This document shows, piece by piece, positions 1 to 5,844 of a stretch of 9,443 nt of DNA; positions within the stretch are counted from its first letter, which is position 1; every line of letters starts with the position of its first letter. The DNA lies in contig JAITTM010000152.1 in the NCBI GenBank assembly GCA_031286975.1, positions 1 to 9,443 of the forward strand, read 5' to 3'. The notes beneath the pieces are model-generated. The model worked only from the letters and a program-made list of their open reading frames with translations. It ran no database searches and was not told where the DNA came from. This stretch comes from Coriobacteriales bacterium (GTDB lineage Bacteria > Actinomycetota > Coriobacteriia > Coriobacteriales > UBA8131). A program made the translations under genes and the position numbers.

Positions 1-960
1 CTCGTTGCCCAGGGCTTTTCTGCGGGTGATGTGGCCGTGACGGTAAGCGGTCGTGCTGGCAGCCAAGATGTCGGTGGCCCTTATGCCTACACCACTACCG
101 CTGCACCCATCACGGGCAGCGCATTTAGTGGTGCTGTGAGCGTCAAAGCTGACCTCACCATCACTCCTGCACTCCTCACCATCTCCACGTTTGCTACCCC
201 GGCGAGCATCACGCAAGGTGATGCGGCTCCTACTTACAACATTGCCGCCACCGGTCTGGCAGCAGGCGATTCGACCGCCGCGCTCTTTGGGCTACTGGTA
301 GCTGGCAGCACCTACGATGCCGCGGCCAATAATGCTCCTGGTACCTACGCGGTGACGCTCAACCAGACTACCCTCACGGCCGCTAACTACACTGTGCGCG
401 TAGTTAATGGTGAGTTTGAGGTTGTGGCTCTCCCCGTTATTCCCGTTGTGCCTGCAGCTCCCGCACCGGCCGCACCCGCAGCCCCCGCACCCGCAGCCCC
501 GGCTCCTGTCGCTCTTGCGGCCGCACCCGTCCCTGATGATCCCACACCCTCAGCTCCTGCTCCCAGCGGAGACCGGGCTATCTCAACCCCTGAGTCTCCG
601 TTGACCGTAGTTGATGGCAGCTGGGCACTGCTCAATCTCATCCTTGCTGTTGTCGCGGCTATCTGCGCCTTTGCCCTCATCATCAGTCTGGCTACCGGCA
701 AACGTCGCAGCAATGAGCAAACGGGGCAGAGCGACCAGGAGAACAAGAAGAACGGGCATCTGTGGCGTGTGTTGGGCATCGTATTTGGTGTGGCGTCCCC
801 GGTGGTCTTTGCGTTGACCGAGAACATCATGCTTAAGATGATCATTGTTGACCAGTGGACCATCCTGATGGCTGTCATCACCGTTTTGCAGGTCACCACG
901 ATGATCGTTTTGCGCAAGGTTCGTCACAGCCGCAATGAAGTGCAAAAAGCGCAGGCATAG
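1..960 (+). CDS. C-terminal part of a surface protein with MBG/Ig-like repeats and a three-helix anchor (5' truncated by window)
   Basis: The frame is open from base 1, so the gene starts upstream of the window; 319 residues are visible, ending at TAG 958-960. The first part is the end of one and a complete second Ig-like repeat of the MBG type: a repeat ends near LTITPA (about residues 52-57) and the next runs to about residue 142, ending VNGEFEVV. A Pro/Ala-rich linker follows (about 143-190), as in wall-spanning stalks. Then comes a hydrophobic helix (about 208-232), a basic, polar stretch (KRR...KK), and two more helices (about 256-275 and 284-304), with a short basic tail. No LPXTG sorting motif is present, so the protein is probably membrane-anchored, with the repeats outside the cell. 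The family match is by recall of repeat and anchor patterns; ligand and function are unknown. The terminator just downstream closes the transcript. Confidence 0.8.
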   Translation, partial: LVAQGFSAGDVAVTVSGRAGSQDVGGPYAYTTTAAPITGSAFSGAVSVKADLTITPALLTISTFATPASITQGDAAPTYNIAATGLAAGDSTAALFGLLVAGSTYDAAANNAPGTYAVTLNQTTLTAANYTVRVVNGEFEVVALPVIPVVPAAPAPAAPAAPAPAAPAPVALAAAPVPDDPTPSAPAPSGDRAISTPESPLTVVDGSWALLNLILAVVAAICAFALIISLATGKRRSNEQTGQSDQENKKNGHLWRVLGIVFGVASPVVFALTENIMLKMIIVDQWTILMAVITVLQVTTMIVLRKVRHSRNEVQKAQA

Positions 961-1018
961 TCACTTAAGCGCAGAGCACGCAACACGCACCAAAGCTACG
1001 CGCATACGCATTGGTAAG

Positions 1019-1052
1019 CCGGGAGCCTTCCAACAGGGAGGCTCCCGGTTTT
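1019..1052 (+). terminator. Rho-independent terminator after the surface-protein gene
   Basis: A perfect 10-bp inverted repeat (CCGGGAGCCT at 1019-1028 and AGGCTCCCGG at 1039-1048) encloses a 10-base loop and is followed directly by TTTT (1049-1052). It lies 58 bases after the stop codon of the + strand gene. On the minus strand the hairpin has no T tract, so it should act mainly on + strand transcription. The rest of the 961-1135 spacer shows no gene. Confidence 0.88.
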
Positions 1053-1135
1053 ATCCGCAGGCATACTTTGTTTTGGGCAGGCCTTAAGACTCGCGGCCGC
1101 TTAGATGCCTCAGTAGTCTTGGCTGGCGCAGACTG

Positions 1136-2221
1136 CTACGTTGGGTAGATGACCAAGCCCTTGAGCCAGTAGAGCCACCAGCCGGGAACCTCGCGCAGGG
1201 CGGTTGGCCACTCGGAGGTGTCGGGGCGATAAGGTTGCGCGGGCACGGTGATCACGCTGATGCCTTGAGCCAGGAAGAGCTGTTTGACGCGCGGCAGGTG
1301 ATAGAAGGTGCTCACCGTGCAGACGCGTTTAAAGCCTTCGCGCCTGCATATCTGGGTGGTATTGGCAGCGGTTGACTCGGTGCTCATGCCGTCCTCGTCG
1401 AGCAACACCGCGCTGGCGGGCACACCGTGGGCAACGGCATAATCACGCATGGCAGCGGCTTCGCTCACGTTGTCGATGTCGACGCCGCCCGACATGATGA
1501 TGGTAGGCGTGAGCCCCTCGTTGTACAGGTCGATTGCCGTGAGCAGGCGGTTTTCAAGCGCGTTTGAAGGCGAGCCGTCGGGGTACACCTGGGCGCCGAG
1601 CACGATCACCGTGTCGACGGACTGGCGATAATCGGTCAGGCCAAAGCAGACCGTCTGCGCAAGGGGAAAGATGAACGCCGCCGCAAAGAAAGTCACGGCG
1701 ATGCCAATGCCGCGAACAAAGGGCGAGCCGCGACGGGGTGACGGCACGGTTTTCTCCCCAGAAATTTTGGCACTTGAGCGAGCAACGGAGACGAGGACGC
1801 AGGCAAAGAGAGCGCAGACGAGAAAGGAGAAGGGCACGGGAAAACGCGAGGTAAAGGCGCCCTGCGTGAGAAGGACGTAGAAATTGATGCTGTTATAGAG
1901 GGCTATCAGCGCAAACGCGGCGCAGACGGACATCGTTGCGATGCGACGCCAACGGGGCATGCGCGGGCGCAACACAAACCAGAGCAGCACCACGGGGCAG
2001 AGTAGCTGTAGGGTCGCGGAGATAAACGAGGGGAGTGGCCAGAAGTCGATCCACCAGACGTTTTGGTTGGCGTTGTTGCCAAAGAGGTAGCTCAGGAGGT
2101 TGAGCGCGCAGAATCCAGCGATGAAGAGCGCCAGGCCTCGCGGAATGCACCCACTGACTCTGACCCCTGCATCGCGCGGAGCCTGTGCGGCGCCCTGCGA
2201 TGTATGCCTGCGAGTTTTCAT
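1136..2221 (-). CDS. DUF218 / YdcF-family membrane protein
   Basis: This is a 361-residue protein. Hydrophobic segments lie at about residues 28-47, 66-84, 94-118, 128-147 and 170-194, so I expect five membrane helices followed by a soluble DUF218 domain (about 203-345). The domain shows the family's pattern: DTVIVLGAQV (203-212), an Asn/Arg-containing segment SNALENRL (219-226), IIMSGG (241-246), SEAAAMRDYA with GVP (253-268), EST-AANT (282-288) and STFYHLPR (304-311). Relatives include E. coli YdcF, SanA and ElyC, linked to envelope integrity; the biochemical role of this branch is not established. The frame stays open upstream to 3010, but that part overlaps folP on the other strand and has no family character. 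ATG 2221 is chosen because it begins the membrane domain and sits exactly at the predicted transcription start of an upstream promoter. The gene converges with the surface-protein gene and diverges from folP. Confidence 0.85.
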   Translation of the reverse strand: MKTRRHTSQGAAQAPRDAGVRVSGCIPRGLALFIAGFCALNLLSYLFGNNANQNVWWIDFWPLPSFISATLQLLCPVVLLWFVLRPRMPRWRRIATMSVCAAFALIALYNSINFYVLLTQGAFTSRFPVPFSFLVCALFACVLVSVARSSAKISGEKTVPSPRRGSPFVRGIGIAVTFFAAAFIFPLAQTVCFGLTDYRQSVDTVIVLGAQVYPDGSPSNALENRLLTAIDLYNEGLTPTIIMSGGVDIDNVSEAAAMRDYAVAHGVPASAVLLDEDGMSTESTAANTTQICRREGFKRVCTVSTFYHLPRVKQLFLAQGISVITVPAQPYRPDTSEWPTALREVPGWWLYWLKGLVIYPT

Positions 2222-2256
2222 GCTCCAATGATAAAGCACCGTGGTAGTATGAGCAA
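2219..2256 (-). promoter_or_regulatory. Probable sigma-70-type promoter giving a leaderless mRNA for the DUF218 gene
   Basis: On the minus strand TTGCTC (2256-2251) and TATCAT (2233-2228) are separated by exactly 17 bases. Only six bases lie between the -10 hexamer and the ATG (2221-2219), so the expected start of transcription is the A of the start codon. A GGAG lies one base before the ATG, too close to work well as a Shine-Dalgarno site. Leaderless genes with a -10 box at this distance are common in actinobacteria. The assignment is by pattern only. Confidence 0.5.
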
Positions 2257-2352
2257 AACAAGACTCTTGGGCGGATGGGCTTAAGGCAAGGCGCAGCGCG
2301 CCGGTAGTTGTGGCGTGTGACGGACGCTTTGCGTTGTTGGATTGTTGTATTC

Positions 2353-2392
2353 GCGTGCACGATGACGCTGGCTTATGCGTGCACGATGACGC
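2353..2392. repeat. Pair of 16-bp direct repeats upstream of folP
   Basis: GCGTGCACGATGACGC occurs without mismatch at 2353-2368 and again at 2377-2392, a period of 24 bp with an 8-bp spacer. Each copy contains the palindrome CGTGCACG. The pair lies 26-65 bases before the folP start codon, within the 196-bp spacer between two divergent genes, where an operator would be expected. It could equally be a chance local duplication. I found no convincing -35/-10 pair for folP; a poor extended -10 candidate (TGT followed by TGTATT) lies at 2343-2351, directly before the first repeat. Confidence 0.6.
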
Positions 2393-2417
2393 GGAGCCAT
2401 GAGAGGGCTGGGAGCGT

Positions 2418-3383
2418 ATGTGGCATTGTGGGACATTCGAGTTTGATACGGCGACTGCGGCGACCCCCCTCATCATGGGGATCCTCAATGTGACGCCGGA
2501 TTCGTTTAGCGATGGGGGCGCGCACGATACGCCGGATGCGGCGCTGGCGCACGCACGTTTGCTGCTGCAGCAGGGCGCGCACATCATCGATGTGGGTGGC
2601 GAATCCACGCGCCCCGGTTCTGACGAGGTATGCGCGACAGAAGAGCTTGCGCGCGTGCTGCCGGTTGTGCGGGAGCTGGCGGCTGAGGGCGTGGCTGTCT
2701 CGATTGACACACGACACGCGGAGGTCGCCGCCGCCTGTGTTAAGGCGGGAGCGGCGGTCATCAACGACATCACCGGGTTTCGCGATGCGGCCATGGTCGA
2801 GTTGGCGCGCGGCTGCGACGCGGGCCTGGTGGTCATGCACATGCAGGGTGAGCCCAAAACGATGCAGGCGGCTCCCGTGTATGCAAACGTGGTGGCGGAG
2901 GTGAGTGCGTACCTGCTGGCGCGCGCGCGCGAGCTTGAGGCTGCAGGCGTTGCACGCGGGCGTATCTGTCTTGACCCTGGGCCCGGGTTTGGCAAATCCT
3001 TCGAGCACAACTTGGCGCTGTTGCGCGCGACCGACCAGCTGGCGGCATTGGGTGCGGAGGGTGCCGAGCCGCCGCCGCGCGCTTTGGAGGCGGCGCGCGC
3101 TGGGGAGGCGACGGGTGCTGGGGAGGCGGCGCGCGCTCGGACAGCCTCCGCTGTGTTGGCACAGGCCTATCCGCTCATGGCGGCGTGGTCGCGCAAGCGT
3201 TTTGTGGGCGAGCTCACGGGTGTCGAGCTCGCCGCCGAGCGCGTGGCGGGTTCGGTTGCCGTGGCCGCGTATGCGGCGGCGCGGGGGGCTCGCGTGTTGC
3301 GTGTGCACGACGTGGCGCCCACGGTTGAAGCCCTCAAGGTGCTGGCGGCGCTGGGAGGTGGAGCCCGTGAGGCTAAGAGCTGA
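2418..3383 (+). CDS. folP: Dihydropteroate synthase with a low-complexity insertion
   Basis: This cytoplasmic enzyme condenses 6-hydroxymethyl-dihydropterin pyrophosphate with p-aminobenzoate to give dihydropteroate, and is the sulfonamide target. The 321-residue product shows the family's motifs in order: LIMGILNVTPDSFSDGG (18-34), GGESTRPGS (60-68), SIDT (95-98), NDITGF (116-121), HMQGEP (141-146), LDPGPGFGKS (185-194), SRKRF (258-262) and RVHD (296-299). Residues expected for pterin, phosphate and pABA binding (N24, T64, R65, D97, N116, D186, K260, R296, H298) are present. Between LAALG and YPLMAAW lies an extra stretch of about 36 residues (214-249), partly encoded by an 18-bp tandem repeat; without it the length is about 285, normal for the family. 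ATG 2418 follows GGGAG (2410-2414) and places the first motif at the usual distance. The stop codon overlaps the folK start by 17 bp, so translational coupling is likely. Confidence 0.95.
   Translation: MWHCGTFEFDTATAATPLIMGILNVTPDSFSDGGAHDTPDAALAHARLLLQQGAHIIDVGGESTRPGSDEVCATEELARVLPVVRELAAEGVAVSIDTRHAEVAAACVKAGAAVINDITGFRDAAMVELARGCDAGLVVMHMQGEPKTMQAAPVYANVVAEVSAYLLARARELEAAGVARGRICLDPGPGFGKSFEHNLALLRATDQLAALGAEGAEPPPRALEAARAGEATGAGEAARARTASAVLAQAYPLMAAWSRKRFVGELTGVELAAERVAGSVAVAAYAAARGARVLRVHDVAPTVEALKVLAALGGGAREAKS
3081..3134 (+). repeat. Three-copy 18-bp tandem repeat inside folP
   Basis: Three adjacent 18-bp units lie at 3081-3098, 3099-3116 and 3117-3134. They share the core of GCTGGGGAGGCGGCGCGC with a few substitutions, and a broken fourth copy may start at 3135. 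In the folP frame they encode ALEAAR, AGEATG and AGEAAR, forming the centre of the extra segment in dihydropteroate synthase. The length is a multiple of three, so the frame is kept. Confidence 0.85.
3353..3360 (+). promoter_or_regulatory. Strong Shine-Dalgarno site deciding the GTG start of folK-rsmI
   Basis: GGGAGGTG lies inside the last codons of folP, six bases before GTG 3367. Another in-frame GTG exists at 3394, closer to the HPPK core, but it has a poorer site before it. Spacing and strength favour 3367, which makes folK overlap folP by 17 bp. Confidence 0.7.
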
Positions 3384-4887
3384 GAGCAGGCGCGTGTATA
3401 TTGCGCTCGGCTCCAATGTGGGCAAAAGCGTGGCGACAGTGCAGGCGGCCGCGCAGAGAATCGGGCGCATCGATGGCGTGACCGTAAGCGCGCTGAGCAG
3501 CATCTATCGCTCGGAGCCGGCCTATCGGGAGGATCAGGCGGCGTTTTGCAACGCGGTGCTCGCGGCGCGGACCACGCTTGAACCGCTGGCCCTGCTGCAC
3601 GAGTTACAGGCGATCGAAGCCGAGTTTGGGCGCGTGCGCACACTCGCCAACGGACCGCGCACGCTGGACGTGGACATCATCGACTTTGAGGGCGTGGTGC
3701 TGGCAACCGAGGAGCTGACGCTGCCGCACCCCCTGGCACTTGAGCGCGACTTTGTGGTGACGCCGCTGCTTGAGCTGGCAGAGCAGGAACAAACAATGGC
3801 AGGCAAACCGTCTTCTTCTCCCCTTTTGCTCGCAGATGCTCGCCTCGTTACACGCGATGGCGTCAAGTACGGCAAGGTGTCAGGGCTTGCGCTGCAAGCA
3901 AAAACCTCTCAATCGCTACAAGCTGCTCCGCCCGGGGAGGATACAACGTCTGAGGCCAGCGGGCTTCTCTCGATATGCGCTACCCCTATTGGGAATCTGG
4001 GAGATATCACCTTGCGGGTGCTGGGGGCGCTCAAGGCCGCTGACATCGTCTATGCGGAGGACACCCGTGTCACACGCAAGCTCCTGACGCATTTTGGCAT
4101 CCAAACGCGGCTTGAGCGCTGCGATGCCAATGTCATCGGGCAAAAGGCAGCCCTCATCGCGCGGCAGTTGAGCGAGGGCAAGCGTATCGCCTACACCTCG
4201 GACGCGGGCACCCCTGGCGTGTCGGATCCCGGCATGCAGCGAGTTGTTGCCGCGCGCGCGGCGGGGCAGCGCGTGGAGGTGCTCCCCGGAGCCAGCGCCG
4301 TGCTCACCGCGCTGGTTGCGAGCGGTTTTGCGGCGACGGAGTTCTATTTTGGTGGTTTTTTGCCTCGCAAAAAGTCGCAGATCGCGGCTCTGCTCGCCAG
4401 GCTCGCCACACTCGATGCCGTGCTGGTGTTCTATGAGTCGCCGCATCGCACGGCAAAGTCGCTGGCGCTTTTTGCGGAGCAGTTCCCGCAGCGAGAGGTC
4501 GCCCTCGCGCGCGAGCTCACCAAGCTGCACGAGGAGCTGCTCCGCGGCCCGGCTGCCGAGGTTGCCGCCCAGATAGCCCAACGCGAGCAGGAGGGGCGCG
4601 CGCTCAAGGGCGAGGTGGTGCTGCTGGTGGGCCCGCCGTGTGCTGCGTGTGTCAAAATCGTACCGTCCCCTTTTGACACTTTTGACACTGCCCCTGCGGA
4701 GGTGGGCGAGGTTCTGGGGGCAGAAGGCTCGGGTTTCTCCCCAGATAAGGCAGCGCTTGCCCGAGCTGCGGAGCTCAATGCGACAAAGAGCATGACACGA
4801 GCCCAGATTGCCCGTATACTGGTCAAGGAATTCGCGCTTTCGCGCGATCGGGCCTATCAATTGGCCGCTAAAACGGTTTCCCCGTAG
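3367..4887 (+). CDS. folK-rsmI: Fusion of HPPK (FolK) and 16S rRNA C1402 2'-O-methyltransferase (RsmI)
   Basis: One uninterrupted 506-residue frame carries two complete enzymes. Residues about 10-177 are HPPK, which pyrophosphorylates 6-hydroxymethyl-dihydropterin: ALGSNVG (13-19), the Mg-binding DVD in PRTLDVDI (D101, D103), and PHP with H121 and R127, at the same six-residue spacing as E. coli H115/R121. HPPK seems to end in the segment LVTRDGVKYGKVSGLA. A polar linker of about 22 residues follows. Residues about 200-424 are RsmI, which uses S-adenosylmethionine to methylate the ribose of C1402: ATPIGNLGD (205-213), AEDTR, TSDAGTPGVSDPG (277-289), FLPRK, FYESPHR (355-361), RELTKLHEE (382-390) and GEVVLLV. 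A tail to 506 holds a predicted helical MTRAQIARILVKEF segment, as in longer RsmI proteins. An in-frame ATG at 3796 with AGGAA six bases upstream could start a separate RsmI. Frame, motifs and order are seen directly; production as one polypeptide is inferred. Confidence 0.88.
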   Translation: MRLRAESRRVYIALGSNVGKSVATVQAAAQRIGRIDGVTVSALSSIYRSEPAYREDQAAFCNAVLAARTTLEPLALLHELQAIEAEFGRVRTLANGPRTLDVDIIDFEGVVLATEELTLPHPLALERDFVVTPLLELAEQEQTMAGKPSSSPLLLADARLVTRDGVKYGKVSGLALQAKTSQSLQAAPPGEDTTSEASGLLSICATPIGNLGDITLRVLGALKAADIVYAEDTRVTRKLLTHFGIQTRLERCDANVIGQKAALIARQLSEGKRIAYTSDAGTPGVSDPGMQRVVAARAAGQRVEVLPGASAVLTALVASGFAATEFYFGGFLPRKKSQIAALLARLATLDAVLVFYESPHRTAKSLALFAEQFPQREVALARELTKLHEELLRGPAAEVAAQIAQREQEGRALKGEVVLLVGPPCAACVKIVPSPFDTFDTAPAEVGEVLGAEGSGFSPDKAALARAAELNATKSMTRAQIARILVKEFALSRDRAYQLAAKTVSP

Positions 4888-4922
4888 TCTTTCGTTGAAA
4901 CCCCGAACACAAAAGAGGGCCC

Positions 4923-5780
4923 ATGGCATTTGAGAAGATTGCGCTCATTATCGACTCCTGCACGGATGTTATTCCTGAGTATGTAAAGAAGTTCAAGATG
5001 TACAGCCTGCCGGTGACAGTCAACTATAAGGACGGCTCGTATCGCGACAACATCGACATCAGCACTGAAGAAGTGATAAAACGCCTGCCGCATGAGATTC
5101 CCTCGACCTCGCTGCCCTCGCCGGCACTGGCGGGCGAATTGCTGGACAAGGTCATTGCCGATGGGTTTAAGAAGGCCGTCGTCGTTACCATCTCGTCGGG
5201 GTTGAGCGGCACCTACAACACCGTGCGCATGATGCTGGATCGCGTGCCGCAGCTCGAATATGAGCTTATCGACACCAAGAATATCGGCCTAGGCGCAGGC
5301 TTCACCGCCATGCGTGCGGCTGAGCTCATTGAGCAAGGTACACCATTTGCCCAGCTCAGGAGCCTGTTGGAGCAAAGCGTGCTTAAAACCAAGGTGTTCT
5401 TCAGCGTCACGACCCTAAAATATCTGCATGCGGGTGGGCGCATCGGCGAGGTCACCTATCGCATGGGCAGCCTGCTGGATGCGAGCCCCGTTATCTCGTG
5501 CAACGAAAAAGGTGTCTACTACACCGCGCGCATGGCCCGTGGTCGCACAAAAGCGCTCAAAAAGGCCGTGGATCTGGCGCAGAAGGTGGCCGAGGGTTTT
5601 GCCAAGTACAACGTCGCCGTGGTGCATGCTGGTGCTTTAGATGAGTCGGAGAAGATCTTGGCGCGCGTGGGCGAGCTCTTTCCGCATGCCCAAAACGTGT
5701 TTAAGGGGCAGATATCCTCCGCGCTGGTGGTGCACACCGGTCCCGGCCTGGTGGGTATTGGCGTGCAGGGGTTAAGCTGA
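4923..5780 (+). CDS. DegV family protein (FakB-like fatty-acid-binding protein)
   Basis: The 285-residue product spans a full DegV fold. Seen are IALIIDSCTD (6-15), STSLPSP (61-67), ISSGLSGTYNTV (90-101), the LIDTKN segment (115-120), LKYLHAGGRIGEVTY (165-179), LLDASPVI (184-191), RTKALKK near 208-214 and HTGPGLVGIG (271-280). In characterised relatives the Thr/Ser pair of the TSxPS motif and the Ser of the SSxLSGTY motif bind the carboxylate of a fatty acid, which the FakA kinase then phosphorylates; both sites are present here. No FakA is encoded in the window. ATG 4923 follows AGAGGG (4914-4919) at a short three-base distance. The gene starts 35 bases after the folK-rsmI stop with no terminator between, so it is probably in the same transcript. 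The bound fatty acid and the physiological role cannot be read from sequence. Confidence 0.92.
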   Translation: MAFEKIALIIDSCTDVIPEYVKKFKMYSLPVTVNYKDGSYRDNIDISTEEVIKRLPHEIPSTSLPSPALAGELLDKVIADGFKKAVVVTISSGLSGTYNTVRMMLDRVPQLEYELIDTKNIGLGAGFTAMRAAELIEQGTPFAQLRSLLEQSVLKTKVFFSVTTLKYLHAGGRIGEVTYRMGSLLDASPVISCNEKGVYYTARMARGRTKALKKAVDLAQKVAEGFAKYNVAVVHAGALDESEKILARVGELFPHAQNVFKGQISSALVVHTGPGLVGIGVQGLS

Positions 5781-5844
5781 GCCCAAGCGGCCGCGTTGGG
5801 GTATCATATACAGCACGACACAACCAACCAGAAAGTGACCTGGC

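Noticed and set aside
1085..1120. Inverted repeat AAGACT...AGTCTT downstream of the DUF218 gene as a minus-strand terminator
   Set aside because: The stem is only 6 bp with a 24-base loop and no following T tract on the minus strand.
2399..2446. 15-codon open frame overlapping the folP start, possible leader peptide
   Set aside because: It has only a poorly spaced GGAG before it, no attenuator hairpin or codon run is visible, and it could arise by chance.
2222..3010. N-terminal extension of the DUF218 frame on the minus strand to give 624 residues
   Set aside because: It is antisense to folP, whose motifs are unmistakable, is rich in Ser/Arg/Ala as expected of a shadow frame, and lies upstream of the predicted promoter.
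2373..3503. Minus-strand 376-residue frame opposite folP and folK
   Set aside because: It is rich in Arg/His, contains repeat complement, and overlaps two recognised enzymes throughout.
5802..5807. TATCAT before metG as a promoter -10 box
   Set aside because: No acceptable -35 sequence occurs 16-18 bases upstream and no extended -10 TG is present; read-through from degV is enough to explain expression.
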